This document shows, one piece after another, positions 47,112 through 55,723 of a stretch of 64,000 nt of DNA. The position numbers and the translations under genes were made by a program. The notes under the pieces are model-generated. The model did not search any database. It was not told the DNA's origin and was given only the letters and a program-made list of their open reading frames with translations. This DNA comes from Luxibacter massiliensis (GTDB lineage Bacteria; Bacillota; Clostridia; Lachnospirales; Lachnospiraceae). The stretch is taken from NCBI RefSeq assembly GCF_900604355.1, contig NZ_UWOE01000001.1, positions 2,108,001 through 2,172,000 of the forward strand, written 5' to 3'. The stretch's first letter is position 1. Every line of letters starts with the position of its first letter.

Positions 47112-47231
47112 TCACCAAGTACGTGTGATCTCTACTTTCCCACCCGAAACCTTTTCAAGCTCTTCAGCCTTCAATGGTTTTTTCTGAGGTTCTTTTTTCT
47201 GAATATCTTTTTCTTTTTTCTTTTTTTCCAT
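47112..47231 (-). CDS. short double-glycine precursor peptide (39 aa)
   Basis: Small gene at the 5' end of the RiPP operon, read by hand. The ATG at 47229-47231 has AAGGAGGG seven bases upstream. The product opens with a very Lys/Glu-rich stretch (MEKKKKEKDIQKKEP), continues to LKAEELEKVSGG (double Gly at residues 30-31) and ends with an eight-residue core KVEITRTW before TGA. The leader end is the classic C39-peptidase recognition pattern but not an NHLP leader. It may be a signal peptide or a small modified product. Next gene downstream: the SpoIIE-type phosphatase, 84 bases away. Confidence 0.75.
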   Translation of the reverse strand: MEKKKKEKDIQKKEPQKKPLKAEELEKVSGGKVEITRTW

Positions 47232-47587
47232 ATCCGTACCCTCCTTCCTGCTTTATTTGTATAGCAAATCAGGTTTTGCAGTCCCTGATACTATACTCTT
47301 TTTTCCATTTCCTACTATCCGGCAGCCGGATTTTTTCTACAGTGCCATGCCTGCGCCCTGAAAAATATAAGGATTTTTTATTACAATAAATAGATTTTCG
47401 GGACTTGTATACTGCTTTTACAAAACTGGGCAAAAAACCAACAAAATTGGGCGCTGGTTTCTTTTTTCCCCATTGACACAGAAAAACAGCCACTGCTATG
47501 CTATAAATATGACAATTACTGTTTGGAAATAATCCATTTCGACGTCATAAAAAATCATATTACTATTTATTACGGAGGTACCGCATC
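47232..47587. promoter_or_regulatory. divergent promoter region, RiPP operon / GHKL kinase
   Basis: A 356-base gap. For the kinase (plus strand) TTGACA (47473-47478) and TATGCT (47497-47502) lie 18 bases apart. For the RiPP operon no clear housekeeping promoter was found on the minus strand, which would agree with use of an alternative sigma factor. A 74-codon minus-strand open frame at 47269-47493 has no protein-like features. Confidence 0.5.
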
Positions 47588-49522
47588 ATGCAACATTTAT
47601 GCAGGCTCCCCAAATTCGCAGCCGCCCTCATAATTTCCCTCACTCTATGTGTCCCGGCTTCATTAGTCATCTTTTACTACACCTATACAATGGAGGATAT
47701 CTCCTATGACCTCTCCCTGTTTGAATCCCGCGGGGAGGCCACGATAGAATCATCTGACAGTAAGGGATGGACGGTCTATACTGTGACCAACGGAAAGCAG
47801 AAGGAACTAACGGCCGATGGGTTTGGAGGCTACACCGGACTGGACTATGCCGGGCAGACATTCTATTATTCGCGCAAACTGACAGAAAAGCTGGACAGTC
47901 CTACTCTGGAGCTTGGCGTAGCCAACCGGACAATCGCCGTCTTTTTAGATGATTCCCCGATCTATACAGATTCTCCGGAATTGGACAACCGCATAGGATA
48001 TCTGGAGCTGCCAATGCTGGACTATGACCGAACAAAAAGCGTTACCGTGTCCCTCCCACTGGATTATGAAGGAAAAACTCTGACAATCGCACAGTCCAGC
48101 CCGACGGACCAGGAGTCAGACACACCTGATTACAAGGCAACGGTCTACCCCCTTGAGGTCAAGCTATACTGCGGGTATGCCTATGAAAGTGAACTGATCT
48201 CCGAAACTGCCCGGACAATGATTCCTGCGGTCTTACTCTTTGCACTGCTGCTGTTTCTATTGGGCGTATTTCTCTGGAACGCTTCTCTTGGCCAGATTCT
48301 GCCGGGACTCCCCATCCTTGCCTTCACCATACTCATCCAAATATGCAGCGTGCTGGTAGGTGCAAGCTTTGCCCATGAATATCTGCATGAGTTTCCCGTA
48401 GATCTGGGCCTATTATTTTTCCACCTGTCCATAGGGATGCTCCTAATGTTTCTCGCTGTACAGGCAAACGGGTTCCGCCCTCTGTTTTTCATATGTTCCC
48501 TTTTTCAGGCGGGAAGTACTGCAGTCTTTGCATTGGCACAGGCCGGATATTTGACTTCTTATGGGGATCTCTATCTATTCCTCCTAAACCTGCCCCAGGT
48601 CACCGGTTTTCTGTGCCTGTTAACGGCCCTGGCCCTGAGCTTCATCCTCTGGCGCCGGCACAGCCGTTTTTTCCGCTGCCTGTCCCAGGGGGCGCTGGCT
48701 CTTGCCATTGGATATGTACTTTTCCTTGCCGTATGTGCTATACAGTCTCCTGGCTATACCCTCAGTGTATTTTCACGGATTGCCTCTGAGGCAGCCATCC
48801 TGCTCCCCACCTTTACCCTGAAGCTGGTCTGGGGCCTTTTGCTTCTCCCTACGCTTTACGCGGCAGTCCTGGAAGTCGTGGAACATGAAGCCGAACGCCG
48901 GGCGGAGGCCGAAGTCCTGACAGAGAAAAACGAACTTGCCCTCAAAAGCTATGATAATCTTAGGCACCAATCGGAAGAAATGCAGATGATCCGGCATGAC
49001 ACAATGCGCCATTACACGATGCTCCGCCGTTTGGCGGAAGAAGCGCCCGAAAACCTGGTTATTTACCTGGATGATCTGATCGGGCAGGTAAGCAATGTGC
49101 GCCCTGTAGTAGCAACGGGCAACCGGCTTTTAGATATCATTCTCAACGGCGAGCTGAACACGGCCGCCAGGCATGGGATTGAAATCGAAGTCGTGCGCTC
49201 CCACGCCCCAGTGACCCTGCCTCTCACAGATACAGAGGCATGCTGTCTGTTCACAAACATACTGGACAATGCAATCACCGCCGCCTCTTCTTCTCCGACA
49301 CCGTTTTTAAGGCTGGACCTTCACTGCCGGTATCAGCATTTTGTATTTTTTCTGGAAAACTCTATAGGGAAAGAAACAGACAAGAAAAAAGAAAGACCCA
49401 CGCCGAAGCATGGGTATGGTTTAAAGATTATCCGCAAAGTTATGAAAAGATGGGGTGACATGGTCTACATAGAACAGTCAGAGACAAAATACCAAATGAC
49501 AGTTGTCATTCCTCTGAAATAA
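47588..49522 (+). CDS. GHKL-type sensor histidine kinase
   Basis: 644 residues. One N-terminal membrane segment, an external beta-rich domain of about 180 residues, then seven to eight membrane segments (about 208-425), a 7TMR-DISM-like layout. The cytosolic part has the H-box IRHDTMRHYTML, N-box CLFTNILDNAITAA and G-box KHGYGLKIIRKV typical of the GHKL/AgrC-LytS class, which often sense peptides or wall signals. It is divergent from the RiPP operon and convergent with a LytTR regulator, its likely partner. Confidence 0.9.
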   Translation: MQHLCRLPKFAAALIISLTLCVPASLVIFYYTYTMEDISYDLSLFESRGEATIESSDSKGWTVYTVTNGKQKELTADGFGGYTGLDYAGQTFYYSRKLTEKLDSPTLELGVANRTIAVFLDDSPIYTDSPELDNRIGYLELPMLDYDRTKSVTVSLPLDYEGKTLTIAQSSPTDQESDTPDYKATVYPLEVKLYCGYAYESELISETARTMIPAVLLFALLLFLLGVFLWNASLGQILPGLPILAFTILIQICSVLVGASFAHEYLHEFPVDLGLLFFHLSIGMLLMFLAVQANGFRPLFFICSLFQAGSTAVFALAQAGYLTSYGDLYLFLLNLPQVTGFLCLLTALALSFILWRRHSRFFRCLSQGALALAIGYVLFLAVCAIQSPGYTLSVFSRIASEAAILLPTFTLKLVWGLLLLPTLYAAVLEVVEHEAERRAEAEVLTEKNELALKSYDNLRHQSEEMQMIRHDTMRHYTMLRRLAEEAPENLVIYLDDLIGQVSNVRPVVATGNRLLDIILNGELNTAARHGIEIEVVRSHAPVTLPLTDTEACCLFTNILDNAITAASSSPTPFLRLDLHCRYQHFVFFLENSIGKETDKKKERPTPKHGYGLKIIRKVMKRWGDMVYIEQSETKYQMTVVIPLK

Positions 49523-49537
49523 AGTCCCGCATTCCTC

Positions 49538-50260
49538 TCAGCAATTCATATAAGCAAAAAAATCGCTCCTCACCTCTTTTATGCGGTGCTTACTGACAGG
49601 AATCCGTTTTCCTCCAGTAAGCTCTATAACCGTACTTTTCACTGTACGGATGTATCGGCAGTTCACAAGAAAGCTCTGATGGCACCGTATAAACCCTTGG
49701 CCTGACAGCCTTTCTTCCATCTCTCTTATGGAGCACCTGACATTGAACTCCTCTTCCGCCTGCACAATCCGGCATTTCCTTCCATTGATTTCCACATAAT
49801 ATATTTCTTTGGCGGATATTTTTTTCACCCCGGATTCCGCCGGCAAAAGAAGAGTGTCCTTCTCAGCCTCCCGCTTCTTCCCATAGCAGAATTCCACCGC
49901 CTCTTTCAGCTGGACTTTCCGAAGGGGTTTTGCCAGATACCGGGAGGCCATGACCTCGTATCCATAGAGTGCCATTTCCCGGTTATTGGAAATAAATACA
50001 ATGGCCTCATCCTGCTTTTCATCCCGCAGATAGCGGGCCAGTTCCATTCCGTCCTGTTTTGGCATCATCACATCAAGCAAAAGCAGGTCAAACTTCTGCC
50101 CCTGCTTCATCACATTTAAAAATTCTTCTGCACTCCCATAACAGAAAAGCTCTGGACAAATCTTTTCCTCGCAGCACACTTCTGCCGTCATCTCTGCAAT
50201 TTCTGCCCTGTCAGCCTCCACATCATCCAGGACAGCTATGCGGTATACCGGGTATTTCAT
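49538..50260 (-). CDS. LytTR-family response regulator
   Basis: 240 residues from the ATG at 50260 (GGAG upstream). Receiver domain with LLLLDVMMPKQDG carrying the phospho-acceptor Asp, then a LytTR DNA-binding domain (EIYYVEINGRKCRIV, GFIRCHQSFLVNCRYI, GGKRIPVSKHRIKEV). This class pairs with GHKL kinases, and the kinase at 47588-49522 ends 15 bases away on the opposite strand. The convergent layout is unusual for a cognate pair but no other GHKL kinase is near. Confidence 0.92.
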   Translation of the reverse strand: MKYPVYRIAVLDDVEADRAEIAEMTAEVCCEEKICPELFCYGSAEEFLNVMKQGQKFDLLLLDVMMPKQDGMELARYLRDEKQDEAIVFISNNREMALYGYEVMASRYLAKPLRKVQLKEAVEFCYGKKREAEKDTLLLPAESGVKKISAKEIYYVEINGRKCRIVQAEEEFNVRCSIREMEERLSGQGFIRCHQSFLVNCRYIRTVKSTVIELTGGKRIPVSKHRIKEVRSDFFAYMNC

Positions 50261-50442
50261 GTATATTTCTCCATTTCTTTCAGCTGATTTCAACGCTATG
50301 TCCGGATTAAGATTTCCCCATATAATTTAGTCCTCATGCAGGCACATAAGATACATCCTCCACAGGGTATTTCCATCTTTTTCCATTCACTGGTAAATAG
50401 TACGGTATTTTTCCACACTAAGTCAATACTGAAATTTAAATT

Positions 50443-50471
50443 TTGCCAAGTTACTCTTTTTATACTATAAT
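50443..50471 (+). promoter_or_regulatory. promoter of the NarL-type two-component operon
   Basis: TTGCCA (50443-50448) and TATAAT (50466-50471) separated by 17 bases. It shows that the kinase cannot start at the upstream codon inside this promoter and supports the ATG at 50557. Confidence 0.65.
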
Positions 50472-50556
50472 GGGCGGTATAAGCCAGAGCATATTAAAAT
50501 TATTTTGCAGCCTATCATCCCTGCTCAGGCGTACAGAGAAAGAAGGGAATATCATT

Positions 50557-51624
50557 ATGAGATATTTGGCCAGTACTGGACTGTTAATGATATATTGTTT
50601 TTTCAGCCTTTTTTATTCTAGGCTGGATATCTTTTATGTACTGGCATTTCTCTGTGTTTTTATTATCTGCTGTATGGATTATTTCTGCAGTACAGAATTC
50701 CCGATCCGCGCTATATCTTACTTTTACCTGGGGGCCGCTTTTTTTATGCCCTCGTTCCTTATTTTTCTTCCCGCTGCTGCCTTTGTCTTTCTGCATCATA
50801 AAAACTATGTCCCTCTTGCCCCCCTGGTCTGCCTGTACTGCTGGCACGTCCCGGCCGGCACCTTTAAGGCCTATGCCCTTTTTACAGGTGCATTTGGACT
50901 GGTTCTGTCGTACTTCCTGCTGAAAAATGCAGACGACTGTGAAAAACTAGGCTGGCTGTACAGGCACACCAGGGATGACAGCACAGAGCATACTCTTCTT
51001 CTGAAAGAGAAGAATCAGGCCCTCCTTGAAAAGCAGGATTACGAAATTTACTCCGCAACCTTACGGGAACGCAACAGGATCGCCCGGGAAATCCATGACA
51101 ATGTAGGCCATCTACTTTCCCGTGCCATTCTTTTAGTGGGTGCTGCAAAGACTATAAGCCAAAAGGACCCTGTAAGAGATTCCCTTGAAACCCTTGGCGA
51201 TACTCTGGGGCAGGCAATGGACAGTATACGCAGCAGCGTACATGACCTGCATGATGAGGCTGTGAACCTGGAAGAAACTCTGCAGAATTTAGTACAGGAC
51301 TTTACTTTTTGCCCGGTTACTTTCAAATATGACATGGGCCGGGATATCCCCCGGGAAGTAAAATACTGCTTTATCAGTATTACCAAAGAGGCTTTCTCAA
51401 ACATCATAAAGCACAGCAATGCAACCCATGTAGCTTTGCTTGTCCGGGAGCACCCTGCGCTGTACCAGCTATGTATTGAGGATAATGGCACCCTGATACA
51501 GGATGAAAAGGCAGGCATGGGCCTGATGAATATGCAGGAACGTATCCTTTCACTTAAGGGAAATATACAGATACACAAAGAAAATGGCTATAGAATATTT
51601 ATTACGCTACCAAAGGAGCTTTGA
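50557..51624 (+). CDS. NarL-class sensor histidine kinase
   Basis: 355 residues. Four to five membrane segments occupy the first 130 residues with little external sequence, then a HisKA_3 dimerisation helix with the phospho-acceptor His in RNRIAREIHDNVGHLLSRA, and an HATPase domain (AFSNIIKHSNATHV, EDNGT, GMGLMNMQERI). This is a membrane-embedded sensor of the DesK/LiaS-like kind, often answering envelope stress. AAGAAGGGA precedes the ATG. The regulator gene follows after two bases. Confidence 0.9.
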   Translation: MRYLASTGLLMIYCFFSLFYSRLDIFYVLAFLCVFIICCMDYFCSTEFPIRAISYFYLGAAFFMPSFLIFLPAAAFVFLHHKNYVPLAPLVCLYCWHVPAGTFKAYALFTGAFGLVLSYFLLKNADDCEKLGWLYRHTRDDSTEHTLLLKEKNQALLEKQDYEIYSATLRERNRIAREIHDNVGHLLSRAILLVGAAKTISQKDPVRDSLETLGDTLGQAMDSIRSSVHDLHDEAVNLEETLQNLVQDFTFCPVTFKYDMGRDIPREVKYCFISITKEAFSNIIKHSNATHVALLVREHPALYQLCIEDNGTLIQDEKAGMGLMNMQERILSLKGNIQIHKENGYRIFITLPKEL

Positions 51625-51626
51625 TT

Positions 51627-52247
51627 ATGAATCTTGTAATTGCAGATGATGATTGCCTTGTGGCAGGGGCACTGAAAACCATACTGGAGGCCAATTCCGA
51701 TTTCCACGTCTTAGCCTGCGCCACTGACGGGAATGAGGCCGTCTCTCTCTACCGTAAGCACCAGCCTGACGTCCTTCTGATGGATATCCGCATGAAAGAC
51801 ATGGATGGCCTGGAGGCTTCCGCCCAAATTCTCAGGGAGTTTCCAAATGCCCGGATCCTCCTGCTGACAACTTTTTCCGACGATGAATACATTGTCCAGG
51901 CACTAAAGCTGGGGGCAAAAGGTTATCTCTTAAAACAGGATTACCAAAACATTGTCCCTTCTATCCGTGCCGTTTATGCAGGACAGACTGTATTTGGGGA
52001 TGAGATTGTCTCCCGGATCCCCTCCCTTCTCCAAAAGTCTGCCTCCTTTGATTACGCCGCCCACGACATCAGCGGGCGGGAACTCGAGATTATCCGCCTT
52101 ATTGCCGAGGGGCAGAGTAACCGTGAAATTGCATCCCAGCTATATTTAAGCGAGGGGACTGTACGCAACTACCTCAGCTCGGTATTGGATAAATTAAAAC
52201 TCAGGGACAGGACCCAGCTTGCTGTTTTTTACTACCAGCATAAATGA
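51627..52247 (+). CDS. NarL/FixJ-family response regulator
   Basis: 206 residues. Receiver domain with DVLLMDIRMKDMDGLE (phospho-acceptor Asp) and a C-terminal LuxR-type helix-turn-helix, SGRELEIIRLIAEGQSNREIASQLYLSEGTVRNYLS as separate recognisable parts (GRELEIIRLIAEGQSNREIA, then LSEGTVRNYLSSVLDKL). The ATG at 51627 has AAAGGAG upstream; a TTG six bases earlier is unlikely. Cognate partner of the kinase just upstream. Confidence 0.93.
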   Translation: MNLVIADDDCLVAGALKTILEANSDFHVLACATDGNEAVSLYRKHQPDVLLMDIRMKDMDGLEASAQILREFPNARILLLTTFSDDEYIVQALKLGAKGYLLKQDYQNIVPSIRAVYAGQTVFGDEIVSRIPSLLQKSASFDYAAHDISGRELEIIRLIAEGQSNREIASQLYLSEGTVRNYLSSVLDKLKLRDRTQLAVFYYQHK

Positions 52248-52265
52248 CCTGCCCCACAATCCGTG

Positions 52266-53609
52266 TTATATCTGGCCGGCCGCAAATCGCCCGGCCCGGG
52301 GAGTATATTTTTTAATCCTGCCGGCCACATAGAACATAACCACCAGCTCCGTTAAAGGCATGGCGAACCAAAGCGCGTCGGCTCCCCCTATTACAGGCAG
52401 CAGCAGAATCATAATGCCGCTGATTAACAGTCCCCTGGACACGGATACAATAAATGCTGCCTTTGGCTTTAAGATGGCCTGGAAATAATATGTAGAAAAT
52501 ATATTTAAGGGCAGAAGCAGGAAGGACAGGGCATACCGCCGGATAATCGTGGGGGCGATTGCCAAAATTTCTGCTGTGGGATCCATAAAAATCCTGATAT
52601 ATAAATTAGGGCATGCCAAGCTTAAAGCCGTCCAGAATACGCCGAAAAATGCTGTTGTATACAGGGCGTACCGAAGTGTTTCCCTGATCCGCAGGCCCAG
52701 GCCCGCCCCATAGTTGGTGGAGATGATCGGCTGTGCCGCCTGCCCCACACTGTAAGCACAGCACTGTACAAATGTACTTACGTTGATGATGGGCCCGTAC
52801 ACTGCCAGCGCGTCTGTCCCCAGATACCTCATAATCTGCCGGTTAAAAAGTACAGTCAGAATCCCCATGGCTACATCGATAAAGAATGTAGAAAATCCAG
52901 TCATTGAAATGTCCCGGAGCTTTTTTAACAGTTTTTGGGGCCTTATTAGCGCCAGGGAATTTTTACTGCTGAAAAAATGGGACATCATAATAATAAAAGA
53001 AATGGCAGAGCCTATGGCCGTTGCCAGTCCTGCGCCAAAAATCCCCATGTCAAAAGTAAACACAAAAATATAGTCCCCAAATATATTAAAAATCCCGCCC
53101 CCCAGCACACCAAAAGTTGCCAATCCTGGATTCTTATCATTTCTCAAAAACGCCGCCAGCATTTGATTAAATAAAAACAGCGGGAATACAAACTGGATTG
53201 GTTTCATATATTCCTGGGCCATTGGCAGCAATGTACTGTCCGCCCCAAAAAACAGCAGGATTGGCTCATCCAGGAATAAGATGAAGGCCCAGGCCGCCAC
53301 GGATAAAATAACCGATCCAATTACAGCCGCAGTAAAATACTGGTTCTCATCCCCTTTCTTTCCCGGATTATACCCTCTTTTTGTGCTGAAAATAACAGAG
53401 CCTCCAATGCCCATCAAAAGACCCAGGCTATAAATAATATTCCAGACAGGGGCAACAACGGCTAACGCAGCAGTGCCATCCGGGCCCTGGTACTGCCCTA
53501 CCATGGCCATGTCTACAATAGAGTAGACAGAGGTAATCATTGCACTGCCAAAAGCTGCCCATAAATACTTAAAATATATTGGTTTGACGTTATCATTGAG
53601 AAAATCCAT
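52266..53609 (-). CDS. MATE family efflux transporter
   Basis: 447 residues with about twelve membrane segments. The start at 53609 has AAGGAGGG upstream. Family features: YLWAAFGSAMITSVYSIVDMAMVGQYQG near the N-terminus and the second-half repeat FSTFFIDVAMGILTVLFNRQIMRYLG. Closer to the MepA/NorM-like group than to the MATE protein at 21592-23010, judged by these segments. It is preceded by a long leader with its own promoter, a possible leader peptide and a terminator. Confidence 0.92.
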   Translation of the reverse strand: MDFLNDNVKPIYFKYLWAAFGSAMITSVYSIVDMAMVGQYQGPDGTAALAVVAPVWNIIYSLGLLMGIGGSVIFSTKRGYNPGKKGDENQYFTAAVIGSVILSVAAWAFILFLDEPILLFFGADSTLLPMAQEYMKPIQFVFPLFLFNQMLAAFLRNDKNPGLATFGVLGGGIFNIFGDYIFVFTFDMGIFGAGLATAIGSAISFIIMMSHFFSSKNSLALIRPQKLLKKLRDISMTGFSTFFIDVAMGILTVLFNRQIMRYLGTDALAVYGPIINVSTFVQCCAYSVGQAAQPIISTNYGAGLGLRIRETLRYALYTTAFFGVFWTALSLACPNLYIRIFMDPTAEILAIAPTIIRRYALSFLLLPLNIFSTYYFQAILKPKAAFIVSVSRGLLISGIMILLLPVIGGADALWFAMPLTELVVMFYVAGRIKKYTPRAGRFAAGQI

Positions 53610-53680
53610 TCTTTTTCCCTCCTTCTTAATAATTAAGAGGACAACCCCTCTCATTTAGCCTTATCGGGCAAAGTCCCCTG

Positions 53681-53902
53681 CTATGCCAGAGCAGAGAAGA
53701 AAAAAGTCTGACACGGCAGGATTCTTAGCCTGCGGCAGGTTCTATGAGGAATATACTTCCACTCCGCCGCAGTGCAATCCGGCAGGGGATGATTTCTTGC
53801 TACATAGGAAATACAATGGAATTTCCTATATAACAAAAAAAGCCGGATAAAGTACAGACATTCCAGTCCGTGCCTTATCCAGCTCATTGTTTCTATGAAC
53901 AA
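53681..53902 (-). CDS. possible leader peptide of the MATE gene
   Basis: A 73-codon frame starting at TTG (53900-53902) with GGAGGG four bases upstream, and running through the terminator hairpin. It begins MFIETMSWIRHGLECLYFIR; an ATG at 53887 is a second possible start. The sequence is not similar to anything I know, and the codon content is not convincing. Its value is positional: it starts about 17 bases after the predicted transcription start. It may be only a chance frame. Confidence 0.35.
   Translation of the reverse strand: MFIETMSWIRHGLECLYFIRLFLLYRKFHCISYVARNHPLPDCTAAEWKYIPHRTCRRLRILPCQTFFFSALA
53834..53880 (-). terminator. terminator/attenuator in the MATE leader
   Basis: On the minus strand a 15-bp stem (GGATAAGGCACGGAC with GTCTGTACTTTATCC; one mismatch and two G-U pairs) is followed by GGC and seven T. 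The G-U pairs favour the minus-strand RNA. It lies about 40-85 bases after the promoter and 225 bases before the MATE start. Confidence 0.75.
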
Positions 53903-53925
53903 TCCGCCCTCCGACTACGCCGGTT

Positions 53926-53954
53926 ATCATAGCAAATAATAAATGAAAAGTCAA
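53926..53954 (-). promoter_or_regulatory. promoter of the MATE leader
   Basis: TTGACT (53949-53954) and TATGAT (53926-53931) on the minus strand, 17 bases apart, starting right after the small membrane-protein gene. Confidence 0.7.
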
Positions 53955-53962
53955 CCCCTTTT

Positions 53963-54229
53963 TTACATAAGTCCCAAGGCAGCAATGCCGCCAGCCATAT
54001 ACAGGCTGTTTACAATGAAACAGACTTTCATCAGATGGTTTTTGACTTTTAGTTTTGTATAAGAAATGACCGTAAAGATTCCACTGAAAATCATAAATGC
54101 AGCATAACAGGAAATCATTATCCTTGCAGCGTGCAGCTGCAATGCCCAGTCAAAGGTCCTGAGGGGAAGAATCGTCCACGGGATGAAAAGCATCATAGTA
54201 CTGATGGCAGTTAAAATTTTATTTTTCAT
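53963..54229 (-). CDS. small membrane protein of the immunity operon
   Basis: 88 residues from the ATG at 54229 (AAAGGAGAT upstream). Three predicted membrane segments (LTAISTMMLFIPWTILPL, IMISCYAAFMIFSGIFTVI, VCFIVNSLYMAGGIAALGL). No family recognised. It is the last gene of an operon with a LanFEG-like transporter; its start lies 4 bases after the permease stop, so it may be an accessory immunity protein. Confidence 0.75.
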   Translation of the reverse strand: MKNKILTAISTMMLFIPWTILPLRTFDWALQLHAARIMISCYAAFMIFSGIFTVISYTKLKVKNHLMKVCFIVNSLYMAGGIAALGLM

Positions 54230-54233
54230 ATTT

Positions 54234-55004
54234 TTATCTCCTTTCAGGCCGCCCAAAACAGAGGCAGGCAATTAACAGGCAAATACTCATGGCCGCCAGC
54301 GCGGCAGGAATCCAAGGGATAAAGTCAGCCTGTGCCGTAGTCAGGTTTGCTGCCAGCTTCCCATATTCAGCTGTGACCACATAAAAAGGGTATGATATAG
54401 GGTAGGCAAACCACAATTTCGTGTTTATTATCAGCACCGAGGGCACGATAGAGGCCAGGCCAATGCCAATGGAAAAAACAGGCGTTTGGATGCATACAGA
54501 CAGCATCCAAAAAAAAGAAAGCATAGGAATGGAGGACAGATAAATAAAGGCTGCCTCTTTAAACACAAATACCGGTGAAAGCAAAAAATTGTAGTCCTGG
54601 GCAACAGTTGCAATAGAGGCGCTGACATAATACATGCCAACAGTCATCAATATTTGCAAGGCCGCTAATATAAGCAGCAAAATAAATTTAGAAAAGCATA
54701 TACTTACAGTACCCACAGGCAGGGCAAGCATTTTTAAGATACCATGGTTCGAACGCTCTGTCTGGTTTAACAATACCGTGCCCACAACCATGCTGGCAGG
54801 AAACATAAACCATGCCATACCCAGGAAACCCTGTATCAGAAAATTGTTTTCTGGAGAAATACCCTCCGCCTGCATTTGAAAATTCATATGTGCATTCAAG
54901 ACAGAAGGCAGCCAGAGAATCACTGTTGCAGCAAACAAAATTAAAATGATTTTAGAACGTCTAATTTTATGAATCTCAACGCCCACAAGAGATAAAAAGT
55001 TCAT
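54234..55004 (-). CDS. LanG/CprC-like ABC permease
   Basis: 256 residues from the ATG at 55004, which has GAGGAGG upstream and overlaps the previous stop as ATGA. Six membrane segments. The opening MNFLSLVGVEIHKIRRSKI followed by a hydrophobic segment is typical of lantibiotic-immunity permeases. It pairs with the next gene upstream to form the membrane part of a peptide-expelling transporter. Confidence 0.85.
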   Translation of the reverse strand: MNFLSLVGVEIHKIRRSKIILILFAATVILWLPSVLNAHMNFQMQAEGISPENNFLIQGFLGMAWFMFPASMVVGTVLLNQTERSNHGILKMLALPVGTVSICFSKFILLLILAALQILMTVGMYYVSASIATVAQDYNFLLSPVFVFKEAAFIYLSSIPMLSFFWMLSVCIQTPVFSIGIGLASIVPSVLIINTKLWFAYPISYPFYVVTAEYGKLAANLTTAQADFIPWIPAALAAMSICLLIACLCFGRPERR

Positions 55005-55723
55005 ACAAATAACCTCCTCACCTTTAAGAATACTATTTCTAAAGCTACAATACAGGCGCATTCCAAAATTGCCCCAACGGCAAAGCTACAGATGCTGCTC
55101 TTAGCAGTCCCTGCAAAAATCTGATACGGCAGGGCAAATGGAAATAGTGACAATATAAATTTATTTACAGGCAGCATAGTAGCTATAGAGATGCAGATCA
55201 CGCCAATGCCAAGAGAAATCCACATATTGCTGCACATGGAGGCAATCAGGAGAGACAGCAGGATCACCGGCAGCATTAATAAAAATGAATATAGAAAATT
55301 CTTTGAGATTTCTATAATGACGCCTCCCGAAGCCTGAAACCAATATGCGGTACAAAAAGCCACAGTCCCCCCTTCTATCAGCAAAACTGCTGCGCACATG
55401 GCCATCAGCAGGAAGGACTTTCCCAAAAACAATTTGCCCTCATCCACAGGCAGAGTACGCATTTTTTGTATGGCATTGCCCAAATATTCTGTATTATACA
55501 TCACACATGCCCCTATGGTGACAAGCAGGATATTCAGCATGGCCATCATCTGCCAATTTGCCTCAAGGAGGATTTGGATCGGTGGTTTACTCTGCCCAGT
55601 ATAAAGTTCTGCCCGGACAGCCATATTGACTATAGGCACCATGGCGGATAAAACGCCTCCAGCTATAATGGCCGGCACAAACCCCGTACGTTTTACCTTC
55701 TTATATTCTAAAGCCAAAATCAT
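55001..55723 (-). CDS. LanE/CprB-like ABC permease
   Basis: 240 residues, six membrane segments, starting MILALEYKKVKRTGFVPAII, a common N-terminus of lantibiotic-immunity permeases. Overlaps the ATPase gene before it and the permease gene after it by four bases each (ATGA), so translation is tightly coupled. Confidence 0.87.
   Translation of the reverse strand: MILALEYKKVKRTGFVPAIIAGGVLSAMVPIVNMAVRAELYTGQSKPPIQILLEANWQMMAMLNILLVTIGACVMYNTEYLGNAIQKMRTLPVDEGKLFLGKSFLLMAMCAAVLLIEGGTVAFCTAYWFQASGGVIIEISKNFLYSFLLMLPVILLSLLIASMCSNMWISLGIGVICISIATMLPVNKFILSLFPFALPYQIFAGTAKSSICSFAVGAILECACIVALEIVFLKVRRLFV

Noticed and set aside
47269..47493. 74-codon minus-strand frame upstream of the short double-Gly gene
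   Set aside because: Covers the promoter region, lacks a ribosome binding site and has no protein-like features.
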